Assembly: GCF_000832015.1 (NCBI RefSeq) | Contig: NZ_JXCJ01000001.1 | Span: forward strand, 1,411,993 to 1,475,992 | Length of the DNA stretch: 64,000 bases | Direction of reading: 5' to 3' | Source: Gilvimarinus agarilyticus | GTDB lineage: Bacteria > Pseudomonadota > Gammaproteobacteria > Pseudomonadales > Cellvibrionaceae | Shown here: positions 1-9,637 of the stretch, one piece after another | Position numbering within the stretch: the stretch's first letter is position 1 | How the letters are laid out: each line of letters starts with the position of its first letter | The notes under the pieces: model-generated | What the model saw: only the letters and a program-made list of their open reading frames with translations | Told to the model about the DNA's origin: nothing | Database searches by the model: none | Made by a program: the position numbers and the translations under genes

Positions 1-5
1 CGGCA

Positions 6-542
6 CTAGCCCTCTGTTGTGATAAATGAAGCAAGCATATCAGCGTAGGTGCCTTGGGCTTGCATGATTAGGTCACAAGCGTCGCGTACCGCGCCTTCGC
101 CGCCACGGTTGTGGCTGATCCAGTGGGCGCGCTCGGTAACCGCGCTGTGGCCATTGGGTACCGATAGCGCCAGGCCTACCCGGGTCATAATTGTCAGGTC
201 GGGCCAGTCATCGCCCATGTGGGCGATTTCATCGGGGGCGATATTCATGCCTTCGATCATCTCGCCCAGTGCTTGCCATTTGTCTTCGCGGCCTTGGATG
301 AGTAATTCAATACCTAGCTCTCGAGCGCGTCTGGCAACCAGGGCGCTGGTACGGCCGGTAATGATGCCTACCTTAACGCCAGATTTTTGCAGCAACTTAA
401 GCCCTTGTCCATCGAGTGTATTAAAGGCTTTTAGTTCATTGCCGGCGTTATCGAAGTACAGTTTGCAATCGGAAAGTACGCCGTCTACATCCAATAATAA
501 GAGTTTGATGCGGCGTGCTCGTGCGAGAGTGTCTTCAGTCAT
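6..542 (-). CDS. kdsC: 3-deoxy-D-manno-octulosonate 8-phosphate phosphatase
   Basis: 178-residue HAD-superfamily phosphatase that would remove the phosphate from KDO-8-phosphate in the cytoplasm, a step of lipopolysaccharide inner-core synthesis. The catalytic DxD signature is near the N-terminus (LLLDVDGVLSD, about residues 15-25) and a HAD motif with GDDWPD lies near residue 110. The length matches the family, which lacks a cap domain and works as a tetramer. It lies 38 bp downstream of kdsD on the same strand, the usual order; lptC would be expected next, just off the left edge of the window. The ATG at 542 fits the family N-terminus. The call rests on recognised motifs and neighbours. Confidence 0.95.
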   Translation of the reverse strand: MTEDTLARARRIKLLLLDVDGVLSDCKLYFDNAGNELKAFNTLDGQGLKLLQKSGVKVGIITGRTSALVARRARELGIELLIQGREDKWQALGEMIEGMNIAPDEIAHMGDDWPDLTIMTRVGLALSVPNGHSAVTERAHWISHNRGGEGAVRDACDLIMQAQGTYADMLASFITTEG

Positions 543-580
543 AAGTCTACAGCTGTATTGGGGTTAGCAAAGCGGCGCGA

Positions 581-1552
581 TTAAATCACACCGGCGCGTA
601 ATAAGTCATGCATATGCACAACACCGGTGGCAACGCCTTGTTCATCGGTTATCACCAGCGCGGTAATCTTGCGCGTCTCCATTAAATTAAGTGCCTCGGC
701 CGCGAGCGTATCCGGGCCTATGGTGGTGGGCGTGGGGTGCATGATTTCGTGCATTTCGGCGGAGTGAATGTCCACGCCGCGATCGATGCTGCGGCGCAAG
801 TCGCCGTCGGTAAAAATGCCGGCCAGGGTGCCGTCGTCATTGACGATGGTGGTCATGCCGAACCCTTTGGAGGTCATTTCAAGCAGCGCCCGCGCCAGGG
901 TGTCTTTGGGTTTTACGGCGGGCAGGGCGTCGTCATCGTGCATGACGTCGCTAACCCGTAATAACAGCTTGCGTCCCAGTGAGCCGCCCGGGTGCGAAAA
1001 CGCGAAATCCTCGGCGGTAAAGCCTCGGGCCTCAAGCAGCGCAATGGCAAGTGCATCACCCAATACCGTGGTAACGGTGGCGCTGGAGGTAGGGGCGAGC
1101 GCCAGCGGGCAGGCTTCGCGCTCCACCGCGATGCTTAAATGGACCTCGGCGGTTTGCGCTAGCACCGAGTTGGGCGCGCCGGTCATGCTGATCATCGGGA
1201 CGCCCAGGCGCTTGATCAGTGGCAGTAATGCCAGCAGTTCGGGAGAGTTGCCCGAGTAAGAGATGGCAATGAGTAAGTCGTCTCGGGTCAGCATGCCTAA
1301 ATCGCCATGGCTGGCTTCACCCGGATGCATAAAAAACGCTGGGGTACCGGTGCTGACGAGGGTGGCCGCTATTTTTTTGCCCATATGGCCGGATTTGCCC
1401 ATACCTGAAACGATCACGCGGCCGCTGCACTGTAAAATTTGCCGGCAGGCGAGCTCAAACTGCTCGTCGATATGATCGCGCAGTTCTGTTACCGCCTGCG
1501 CTTCTAATTCAATGGTGCGCAGCGCTGACTGAGTAAAGTCGAAGTCGGTCAT
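581..1552 (-). CDS. kdsD: D-arabinose 5-phosphate isomerase
   Basis: 323-residue protein interconverting ribulose 5-phosphate and arabinose 5-phosphate, the first committed step to KDO. An N-terminal SIS sugar-isomerase domain (about residues 35-185; VSGMGKSGHMGKK and the SHGDLGML region) is followed by two CBS domains (about 205-320, starting at the VSDVMHDDD motif). Length and order match KdsD. It is transcribed with kdsC and probably with the antiporter upstream (51 bp gap). The ATG is preceded by AAGGGATC, an acceptable ribosome-binding site. Confidence 0.95.
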   Translation of the reverse strand: MTDFDFTQSALRTIELEAQAVTELRDHIDEQFELACRQILQCSGRVIVSGMGKSGHMGKKIAATLVSTGTPAFFMHPGEASHGDLGMLTRDDLLIAISYSGNSPELLALLPLIKRLGVPMISMTGAPNSVLAQTAEVHLSIAVEREACPLALAPTSSATVTTVLGDALAIALLEARGFTAEDFAFSHPGGSLGRKLLLRVSDVMHDDDALPAVKPKDTLARALLEMTSKGFGMTTIVNDDGTLAGIFTDGDLRRSIDRGVDIHSAEMHEIMHPTPTTIGPDTLAAEALNLMETRKITALVITDEQGVATGVVHMHDLLRAGVI

Positions 1553-1603
1553 GATCCCTTAGGCGTCTCAAAGCATTTTTTGAATGGGCGCTAGTATAGT
1601 GGA

Positions 1604-2566
1604 TTAACCCAGCAGTAGGGCGTAATAGCCCACATACAGCACAAGCAACAATACGCCCAGCGGTTTGCCCAGGGCCGCACCACCGCTATTGCGGCGCATG
1701 AGGTAACTTATGTAGAGGGCGAGAGCCAGCACCAACGTTAGGCCGCCCATGGCCATAAAATCGCGGTTAAAGACGGCCGGCTCCATATCGAGCGGTGCGA
1801 CGATGCCGGGTATTGCCATCACGGCTAATAGGTTAAACAGGTTGGAGCCAATCACGTTGCCAATGGCGATGTCATAGTGGCCTTTTAAAGCGCTGACTAC
1901 CGAGGCCGCCAGCTCTGGTAGGCTGGTGCCTACCGCCACTACCGTCAGGCCGATCACTAGTGGGCTGACGCCAAACGCCAGGGCTAATTCGCTGGCGCCT
2001 CGAACCAGCAAGTCGGAGCTGATGATAAGAATCACCAGGCCGATAACGAACCACGCAATCGAGGCAATCCGGCTCATGACTGGGATATCATCTTCTACCT
2101 CTTCGGGGTGATGGCGCTTACTCCAGATGATCAATCCCATGACGCAGGGTAGCAGGGCCAGCAGGATCCAGCCTTCGGCACTGGAGAGAGTGGCGTCACT
2201 CAGAAACCACCCGGCGAGGGCGGTGACCAGTAATAATATTGGCAGCTCGATTTTTAGCAGGTGGTTTTGCACGGGCAGAGCGGCAATTAGCGCCGTGGCG
2301 CCCAGTACCAGCCCGATATTGGCCAGGTTGGAGCCTAGGGCGTTGCCGATAGCAAGGTCGCCGGCGCCTTTGAGTGCGGCATTTAGCGACACGACGACTT
2401 CCGGCGCCGAGGTACCGAAGGCGACGATGGTGAGACCAATGATCAGTTTTGATATGCCAAAGGTGCGCGCCATGGCCGCGCTGCCGGCCACAAATTTATC
2501 GGCGCTCCAGATTAAGCCGACAAAGCCGACCAAAACTAATAGGGCGGGGATCCAAAGCTGGGTCAT
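1604..2566 (-). CDS. Calcium/sodium antiporter, CaCA family (YrbG-like)
   Basis: 320-residue inner-membrane protein with about ten hydrophobic segments and the two alpha-repeats that define cation/Ca2+ exchangers: GTSAPEVVVS followed by GNALGSNLANIG (about residues 50-85) and GTSLPELAAS followed by GNVIGSNLFNLL (about residues 210-245). These repeats form the ion-binding centre. Family knowledge places a yrbG gene next to kdsD in many gammaproteobacteria, as here. The physiological ion is inferred from family membership only. The gene is divergent from mlaC, with about 270 bp between the two start codons. Confidence 0.88.
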   Translation of the reverse strand: MTQLWIPALLVLVGFVGLIWSADKFVAGSAAMARTFGISKLIIGLTIVAFGTSAPEVVVSLNAALKGAGDLAIGNALGSNLANIGLVLGATALIAALPVQNHLLKIELPILLLVTALAGWFLSDATLSSAEGWILLALLPCVMGLIIWSKRHHPEEVEDDIPVMSRIASIAWFVIGLVILIISSDLLVRGASELALAFGVSPLVIGLTVVAVGTSLPELAASVVSALKGHYDIAIGNVIGSNLFNLLAVMAIPGIVAPLDMEPAVFNRDFMAMGGLTLVLALALYISYLMRRNSGGAALGKPLGVLLLVLYVGYYALLLG

Positions 2567-2840
2567 AAAGTGGTCTCGGTAGAATGCTGACTGATTTTTT
2601 TACTAAGGGTTGGCACCATTTTACTGAGCGGTTGTCAGTAGGTGGGCGCGGGGCTAAATGGTATAGTGTTCCGCATCGCACAGCAATTAGATGCGGCCAG
2701 CTTATGGTTTGTTTAATGTGAATCCTAACGCTGGGTAATCCGGCGAGCTCTGTAGGACGTATCTTTGTTATTAGTCAGGCTCGTACATGGCGTCGGCTAG
2801 GGAAGAGTTTGTGGTAATTTACTCGTTAAGGAATGGAAAG
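2567..2840. other. Divergent intergenic region where mlaF-mlaE-mlaD would normally sit
   Basis: Region between the antiporter and mlaC start codons. No coding remnant of an ABC ATPase, MlaE permease or MCE protein is visible on either strand. A TATAGT hexamer at 2662-2667 may be a -10 element for the rightward operon, but no -35 with good spacing accompanies it. Confidence 0.5.
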
Positions 2841-3455
2841 ATGACTCGATTTTCGTTACAAAAGCCGCTGCAGGTTGCTGTGGTGTTTTTTATGTTTATG
2901 TCACTGCTGGCTCGCGCCGAAAGCGCCGACCCTTACCAGGTAGTAGATGACGTAACCAATAAATTGATTAGTGCGGCGCAGGAGCATAATAAAGGCGGTG
3001 ATAAGGCCACTTTTGATGCTCAGGTCATGGCGGCGCTGGAGCCTGTGGTGGCGTTTGATTACATCGCCCGTGTGGTGATGGGTAACTACTACGGTAAAGC
3101 GACCGACGAGCAAAAGCGTGCATTTGCCGATAAATTTCAGTCTGACCTGGTGAACACCTACGCCAAAGGTATCGCGACCTACGCTGACAGTAATATTCAA
3201 CTAACCCCCGCGTCTGAGCCGGCGGGCGATGCGCGTCGTGTCACCGTCGAGCAGCAAGTAAGCCACGAAGGCTCTACTCACAAGCTGTCCTATACCATGG
3301 GTAAAAACCGTGAGGATCAGTGGAAGCTGATCAACGTAGTTCTCAACGGTGTGAATCTCGGCCGCTCGTTCAGCAGTCAGTTTGAGCAGCTGGCCAACAA
3401 GTACAATGGCGATATCGATCGGGTTATCAGCCATTGGGACTCGTCAGAAGGCTAA
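2841..3455 (+). CDS. mlaC: Periplasmic phospholipid-binding protein MlaC
   Basis: 204-residue exported protein of the MlaC/Ttg2D family, the periplasmic carrier that shuttles phospholipids between the outer-membrane MlaA complex and the inner-membrane MlaFEDB transporter. The ATG at 2841 is preferred over 2787 because it follows a GGAATGGAAAG ribosome-binding site and gives a clean signal peptide cleaved after ARA (residue 26). The mature part has the family pattern: YDxxxxxVxG-like central segment (FDYIARVVMGNYY), then TYAKGIATY and the WKLINVVLNGVNLG segment near the C-terminus. It heads a run with ibaG, murA, hisG and hisD. What is odd is the neighbourhood: its partner genes mlaF, mlaE, mlaD and mlaB are all missing from the locus. 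Confidence 0.9.
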   Translation: MTRFSLQKPLQVAVVFFMFMSLLARAESADPYQVVDDVTNKLISAAQEHNKGGDKATFDAQVMAALEPVVAFDYIARVVMGNYYGKATDEQKRAFADKFQSDLVNTYAKGIATYADSNIQLTPASEPAGDARRVTVEQQVSHEGSTHKLSYTMGKNREDQWKLINVVLNGVNLGRSFSSQFEQLANKYNGDIDRVISHWDSSEG

Positions 3456-3587
3456 AGATCCCCTGTCAGTAGCGCTCGTGCGCCTTGGAGGTGCGCGGGG
3501 CGCTACAATCCGGTAATATTCCCGCCTTGAGATTCCAATTTGTTGGCCCGCTTTGCGCGACGGCCAACCCAGCCCTATGGGAGAGCT

Positions 3588-3830
3588 ATGCAAGCCCACG
3601 AGATTCAAGCACTTATAGAAAGCCACATCGCCGATAGTCAGGCACAGGTCACTATTGAAGGTAGTCATGTGCACCTGGTGGTCGTGAGCCCAGCTTTTGC
3701 CGGTGTTAGTCCTGTTAAAAAGCAGCAGATGGTGTATGCCGTGCTGACGGATCAAATCGCCAGCGGCGTGATTCACGCCGTACATATGAAAACGCTAACT
3801 CCCGAAGAGTTTGCCCGCCAGTCCAGCTAA
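3588..3830 (+). CDS. ibaG: BolA family protein IbaG
   Basis: 80-residue BolA-type protein; the family binds Fe-S clusters with monothiol glutaredoxins. The fold's helix-turn-helix-like segment (VSPAFAGVSPVKKQQMVYAVL) and the C-terminal HAVHMKTLTPEEF are visible. The ATG at 3588 follows GGGAGAG; the longer open frame from 3540 lacks a ribosome-binding site and adds residues not seen in the family. It sits 12 bp before murA, the conserved ibaG-murA arrangement. The 132 bp gap to mlaC is too short for mlaB. Confidence 0.9.
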   Translation: MQAHEIQALIESHIADSQAQVTIEGSHVHLVVVSPAFAGVSPVKKQQMVYAVLTDQIASGVIHAVHMKTLTPEEFARQSS

Positions 3831-5105
<1,275 letters not shown>

Positions 5106-5113
5106 GTTAAATT

Positions 5114-5755
5114 ATGAGTGACATGATTACCATTGCCCTAACCAAGGGGCGGATTTTGGAGGAGACGTTGCCACTGTTGGCGGCGGCGGAGATTCTCCCG
5201 GAAGAAGATATCAATAAAAGCCGCAAGCTGGTATTTGCCACCAATCAGGCTGACGTTCAGTTACTGGTGTTGCGCGGCGCTGATGTGCCTACCTATGTGC
5301 AATTTGGCGCAGCCGATATGGGCATATCCGGTAAAGACACGCTGATGGAGAACGGCGCTGAAGGCTTGTACGAGCCTTTGGATTTGCGTATTGCCCGCTG
5401 CCAGTTAATGACGGCGGCCATTAAAGGCGCTGCGACCAAGCCTGGCCGAATCCGCGTGGCAACCAAGTACGTAAATATCGCCAAGCAATACTATGCCGCG
5501 CAAGGACGTCAGAGCGATATTATTAAGTTGTATGGTGGCATGGAGCTCGCGCCGATAATGGGGCTGGCTGACGAGATTGTGGATATCGTCGATACCGGTA
5601 ATACCCTTAAGGCAAATGGGCTTGAGGCCCGTGAGTTTATTGCCGACATCAGCTCGAGGCTGATTGTGAACAAGGCCTCCATGAAGATGAAGCACGTGCG
5701 TATTCAGGCCATTATCGACGGTATTGCCCAGGCGGTAAACGCTGGCAACGACTAA
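5114..5755 (+). CDS. hisG: ATP phosphoribosyltransferase, short form
   Basis: 213-residue catalytic subunit performing the first step of histidine synthesis (ATP plus PRPP). It starts [14 protein letters not shown]; an alternative ATG lies three codons in. The P-loop-like PRPP-binding segment [14 protein letters not shown] is near residue 160. At this length it is the short form, which lacks the C-terminal regulatory domain and in known cases needs the HisZ subunit; no hisZ is present in the window. It is 12 bp upstream of hisD. Confidence 0.95.
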   Translation: MSDMITIALTKGRILEETLPLLAAAEILPEEDINKSRKLVFATNQADVQLLVLRGADVPTYVQFGAADMGISGKDTLMENGAEGLYEPLDLRIARCQLMTAAIKGAATKPGRIRVATKYVNIAKQYYAAQGRQSDIIKLYGGMELAPIMGLADEIVDIVDTGNTLKANGLEAREFIADISSRLIVNKASMKMKHVRIQAIIDGIAQAVNAGND

Positions 5756-5767
5756 GCAGAGAGTACT

Positions 5768-7075
5768 ATGACTGACAACTCCATGATCGCTCGTCTCGAT
5801 GCGTCCGAGGCTGACTTCTCCGCCCAGCTCGATGAGTTGCTGGCCTGGGACTCGGTGTCTGACACTAAGGTGGCCGATATTGTGGCCGAGATTATCGCGG
5901 CGGTAAAACAGCGCGGTGACGCGGCTGTTATAGAGTACACCAATCGCTTTGACCGGCGCAGCGTCGCCGCGATGGATGAGCTGGTGGTACCGGCCGAGCG
6001 CATCGCCACGGCGCTCGAGAGTATCTCACGAGCCCAGCGCGAGGCTCTGGAAACCGCAGCCCAGCGCGTGCGCAGCTATCACGAACATCAAAAGCAGGCC
6101 TCTTGGCGCTATACCGAGGCCGACGGCACGGTATTGGGGCAGCAGATTACCGCCATGCAGCGAGTAGGGCTGTACGTGCCGGGTGGCAAGGCGTCTTATC
6201 CTTCATCGGTGCTGATGAACGCTATCCCCGCTAAGGTGGCCGGCGTTGATGAGTTAACGATGGTCGTGCCCGCTCCCGACGGCGAGCTTAACGATATGGT
6301 GTTGGCGGCGGCGGCAATTGCCGGCGTCGATCGCGTTATTACCGTGGGTGGAGCGCAGGCGGTGGCGGCACTTGCCTACGGCACTGAGACGATTGCCCGG
6401 GTGGATAAAATTGTCGGGCCGGGCAATATCTTTGTCGCGACCGCTAAGCGAGCGGTATTTGGTCAAGTGGCGATCGATATGATTGCCGGGCCCTCCGAAA
6501 TTTTAGTGCTGTGCGATGGCGAAACCGATCCTGACTGGATTGCGATGGACCTGTTTAGTCAGGCTGAGCACGACGAGCAGGCGCAATCGATCTTAATCTG
6601 CCCTGATCAGCAGTACCTCGATAAAGTGGCAGAGTCGATGTCGCGGCTGCTGCCAACGATGAGCCGAGAGGCTATTATTCGGCCGTCTCTGGCCAACCGT
6701 GGTGCGCTTATCAAAGTGGCCGATATGGACGAGGCGGTTGAGCTGTCGAACCGAATCGCTCCGGAGCATTTGGAGCTGTCGGTAGCTGATCCGGAGGCTT
6801 TGCTGCCCAGTATTCGCCATGCGGGTGCTATTTTTATGGGCCGTCATACCCCTGAGGCGCTGGGGGATTACTGCGCTGGGCCCAATCACGTGTTACCCAC
6901 GTCGGGCACCGCACGGTTTTCGTCGCCGCTTGGGGTGTACGACTTTCAAAAGCGCAGCTCGATTATTTTTTGCTCACCCGAAGGGGCGTCGGTGTTGGCC
7001 GAGACGGCCTCTGTCTTGGCGCGCAGCGAAGATTTAGAGGCGCACGCTATTTCTGCAGAATACCGCAAACGTTAA
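5768..7075 (+). CDS. hisD: Histidinol dehydrogenase
   Basis: 435-residue zinc enzyme oxidising L-histidinol to histidine in two NAD-dependent steps. Family motifs are clear: [12 protein letters not shown] (about residue 137), [17 protein letters not shown] (about 218), AGPSEILVL (about 240), [11 protein letters not shown] (about 262) and [13 protein letters not shown] (about 375) with zinc-ligand His/Gln residues. It ends the rightward group; hisC, which follows hisD in many relatives, is not here. The next gene is convergent. Confidence 0.97.
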   Translation: MTDNSMIARLDASEADFSAQLDELLAWDSVSDTKVADIVAEIIAAVKQRGDAAVIEYTNRFDRRSVAAMDELVVPAERIATALESISRAQREALETAAQRVRSYHEHQKQASWRYTEADGTVLGQQITAMQRVGLYVPGGKASYPSSVLMNAIPAKVAGVDELTMVVPAPDGELNDMVLAAAAIAGVDRVITVGGAQAVAALAYGTETIARVDKIVGPGNIFVATAKRAVFGQVAIDMIAGPSEILVLCDGETDPDWIAMDLFSQAEHDEQAQSILICPDQQYLDKVAESMSRLLPTMSREAIIRPSLANRGALIKVADMDEAVELSNRIAPEHLELSVADPEALLPSIRHAGAIFMGRHTPEALGDYCAGPNHVLPTSGTARFSSPLGVYDFQKRSSIIFCSPEGASVLAETASVLARSEDLEAHAISAEYRKR

Positions 7076-7080
7076 GTTTG

Positions 7081-7106
7081 CCACCGCTGGGGTTGCCCGG
7101 CGGTGG
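7081..7106. terminator. Hairpin between convergent hisD and degS
   Basis: CCACCGC at 7081-7087 pairs with GCGGTGG at 7100-7106, and the loop can add GGG/CCC pairing. It sits five bases after the hisD stop in a convergent gap of only 38 bp, so a terminator role is reasonable. There is no U-tract on either strand, so this is weak as an intrinsic terminator. Confidence 0.4.
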
Positions 7107-7113
7107 TGAGCTA

Positions 7114-8271
7114 TTAAGTGCGGTTAACTTCCAGATTGTCGGGGCGCTCGCCCACAGTAACTTCTATTTCCAGTTCTTCGGGAAGCGAGCCGTTGGTGTG
7201 CGGGCGCAGTATTCGCACAGTGACTTTTGTGCCGGGAGATAAGTCGGCCACTTCTCGGAGCCCCTGTCGTTCGTTGCCGATGGGTTGGTCATTAATGTGG
7301 GTGATGACGTCGTTGGGGCGAATGCCGGCAATGTGAGCCGGGTTGTTGAGAAACACGTTGGTCACTCGCAGCCCGCTCACGTTTCTCAACCCTAATGCCG
7401 CAATGGCGGCCGGTGTTAAGCGTTCGGCGTCCAGCCCCAGCCAGCCGCGGACTACGCGCCCATACTTTATTATGTCTTTGAGCGACTTCATCGCATCGTC
7501 GGCCGGTACGGCAAAGCCGATACCAACCGTGTCAAAAATAATCGCGGCGTTAATGCCCAGCAAGTTGCCGTGGTTATCGATCAGCGCGCCGCCCGAGTTA
7601 CCTGGGTTGATCGCGGCGTCGGTTTGGATGTAATTCTCATAGCTACTGATGCCTAAGCCATAGCGGCTAAGTGCGCTGATGATCCCTTGAGTAACGGTTT
7701 GTCCCACACCAAAAGGGTTGCCGATGGCCAGCACCACATCGCCTACGCGCGCTTTGTTGGGATTGCCGATAGTAATGGGGGTCAGGTTATCCAGCTCAAT
7801 TTTCAGTACGGCCAGGTCGCTGCCGGGGTCGTTGCCAATAATGGTGGCGCCGGCCCGGCGCCCGTCGTGCAGCAGCACTAATATTTCATCGGCGCCCTCA
7901 ATTACATGGTTGTTGGTCAGCAGGTAGCCCTCGGTGCTGACAATCACCCCCGAGCCCAAGGCGGACTTAACGCGCTCTTGCTGTCCCGAGTTACGAAACA
8001 TTTTTTCGTACAGGGGGTGGTCGGCCAGTGGGTGGCGACGGGTCTCGATGACCTTGCGCGAATAAATGTTAACCACCGAGGCGGCCGCCCGGTCGACGGC
8101 GTGAGCGTAGGATAGGTTGGCAAACGAGTCTTCTTTGGCGTTACTTGCCAGTGTACTTGAAGGCCAGCCTGCCGGGCGCAGCTCAGGGATGGTTATTAGT
8201 AGCAATAGTGCGGCCACTAAACCGACCGCAACGGGCCAGGCAAAAAAACTCAGCAGGCGGCTGGGGCGCAT
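7114..8271 (-). CDS. Membrane-anchored periplasmic serine protease, DegS/AlgW type
   Basis: 385-residue trypsin-like protease with one N-terminal transmembrane anchor (about residues 8-30) and a single C-terminal PDZ domain (about 275-375). The catalytic triad is visible as NNHVIEG (His), GSDLAVLKI (Asp) and GNSGGALID (Ser). One PDZ domain plus an uncleaved anchor separates DegS/AlgW from DegP. In Pseudomonas and E. coli such proteases start the cleavage of the anti-sigma factor RseA/MucA under envelope stress; that role is inferred here. Position next to hisD matches algW in Pseudomonas. GAGGAG precedes the ATG. yhcB lies 45 bp upstream. Confidence 0.92.
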   Translation of the reverse strand: MRPSRLLSFFAWPVAVGLVAALLLLITIPELRPAGWPSSTLASNAKEDSFANLSYAHAVDRAAASVVNIYSRKVIETRRHPLADHPLYEKMFRNSGQQERVKSALGSGVIVSTEGYLLTNNHVIEGADEILVLLHDGRRAGATIIGNDPGSDLAVLKIELDNLTPITIGNPNKARVGDVVLAIGNPFGVGQTVTQGIISALSRYGLGISSYENYIQTDAAINPGNSGGALIDNHGNLLGINAAIIFDTVGIGFAVPADDAMKSLKDIIKYGRVVRGWLGLDAERLTPAAIAALGLRNVSGLRVTNVFLNNPAHIAGIRPNDVITHINDQPIGNERQGLREVADLSPGTKVTVRILRPHTNGSLPEELEIEVTVGERPDNLEVNRT

Positions 8272-8316
8272 GGGGGCTCCTCTTTGGACGCTCTTGTTGT
8301 TGCTCGGTGAGTCGTC

Positions 8317-8808
8317 TTATTTATGTTCAGAGGCAGAGTGCGGCTCGGGCGCAACTGTGTCCGATGCGTCTGAGCTTTGCTCATCCAGGCCGTACTCTTC
8401 GCTCAGGGTGGGCTTGTGTCCCTGGCGTTTGGGGGCCCAGTCGCGTGGCGCCTGTATTTGTTGCTCTTGCAGCTCGTGGTGTTTGCCACCGGGCAACTGA
8501 TGCTCAGCATCGGCCAACAGCTGGCGGCTGATTTCTGGGGTGCTGAGCTTTAACGCGCTGCTGGCTAAGTGCTCGTGCATATCGCGGTAGCTCTCGTTCA
8601 AGCTGTTGACCAGTTCGGTGGTGCGGGCAAAGTGGTCGGTAACATCGCGCTGATAATTGTTAAGGGCTTCTTCTGCGTCTATCAGGCGTTTCTCTATATC
8701 GGCATTGCGAGCGTTGCCTGGGCGGCCGCGGGAAAACACGTAGCCAGCTATACAGCCTGCAAGCAGGGCGATAAGGGCGCTTATAATGACGGTAGCGAGT
8801 GAATACAC
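8317..8808 (-). CDS. YhcB/ZapG-like DUF1043 inner-membrane protein
   Basis: 163-residue protein with an N-terminal membrane helix (about residues 3-24; ending GYVFSRGRPGN) followed by a coiled-coil segment (EKRLIDAEEALNNYQRDV) and a charged, low-complexity C-terminus. This matches DUF1043 proteins (YhcB, also called ZapG), which affect cell division and envelope growth; old databases call them cytochrome d oxidase subunit III, which is wrong. It starts with GTG at 8808 behind a strong AGGAG site. Adjacent to degS, as in other gammaproteobacteria. Confidence 0.82.
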   Translation of the reverse strand: MYSLATVIISALIALLAGCIAGYVFSRGRPGNARNADIEKRLIDAEEALNNYQRDVTDHFARTTELVNSLNESYRDMHEHLASSALKLSTPEISRQLLADAEHQLPGGKHHELQEQQIQAPRDWAPKRQGHKPTLSEEYGLDEQSSDASDTVAPEPHSASEHK

Positions 8809-8971
8809 AACAGCTCTCCTGAAGTAGCCGGATAAAAGAGTCGCAGGTCTTGGCGTGCAAAACCTACCTTGCAGTCGGTATTATACGGTCTTTTAGCTGT
8901 CAACGTGAGGTGTCCGGTCATGCTGTCACGAAAAAGTTGTCAGCGTCATCCTAATTTGGTGAATTGAGTTT

Positions 8972-9637
8972 ATGGTAAACGATGTGTTTGACCGCGATCA
9001 GCTGCAAGCGCTGGCCGGTCCCGCTGGTTCGCTTGAGGTTTCCGTTAGCGCCGCTGCAGAAGCAGGCACTCTGAAGAGCGCAGCAGGGATCGCTATTGTG
9101 TGTCACCCGCATCCGCTGCATGGCGGCACGATGGACAACAAGGTGGTGACCACCTTGATGCGTACTTACCGGGATTTGGGGGTTGCTGTGGTGCGCTTTA
9201 ATTTTCGCGGTGTGGGTGCCAGTGAAGGGGACTACGCCGAGGGCGTTGGCGAGCGAGATGACTTGCGCGCGGTGGCGGATTCTGTGCGCCGCGAACGTCC
9301 GCAGGCGCCGTTGTATATAGCGGGCTTTTCATTTGGTGCTGCCGTGGTGGCAAACACCTGCGGTCAGCTTGGGCCTTTACAGCATATTGCTTTGGTGGCG
9401 CCGCCGGTGCCGCGCTATGAACTGTCGCAATTAACAGAGCTGGGTGCCCCTGCCAGTGTGTTTCAAGGGGGGCAGGATGAGCGAGTGGTGGCCCGTGACG
9501 TCGCCGACTGGAGTGCGTCACTTGCGGGAGAGGTTAGTTATCACGAGTTTGCCGATGCCGGGCACTTTTTCCATGGCAAACTGAGCCAGCTAAAAGCGGC
9601 ACTTACTCAGGCGGTACTGGAGGTGGCCGATGAATGA
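8972..9637 (+). CDS. Alpha/beta hydrolase
   Basis: 221-residue alpha/beta-hydrolase of unknown substrate. Seen: CHPHPLHGGTMDN loop after strand 3, FNFRGVGASEG, the nucleophile elbow GFSFGA (Ser near residue 119), an acid region around GGQDERV and the terminal His in DAGHFFHGKL. The CHPHPxxGG pattern is typical of a family of predicted esterases/hydrolases found beside zapE. No signal peptide, so cytoplasmic. The stop overlaps the zapE start by 8 bp, which suggests translational coupling. Confidence 0.85.
   Translation: MVNDVFDRDQLQALAGPAGSLEVSVSAAAEAGTLKSAAGIAIVCHPHPLHGGTMDNKVVTTLMRTYRDLGVAVVRFNFRGVGASEGDYAEGVGERDDLRAVADSVRRERPQAPLYIAGFSFGAAVVANTCGQLGPLQHIALVAPPVPRYELSQLTELGAPASVFQGGQDERVVARDVADWSASLAGEVSYHEFADAGHFFHGKLSQLKAALTQAVLEVADE

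Noticed and set aside
2496..2681. Possible remnant of mlaF/mlaE/mlaD on the minus strand
   Set aside because: The 61-residue frame shows no Walker motif, MCE pattern or membrane segment.
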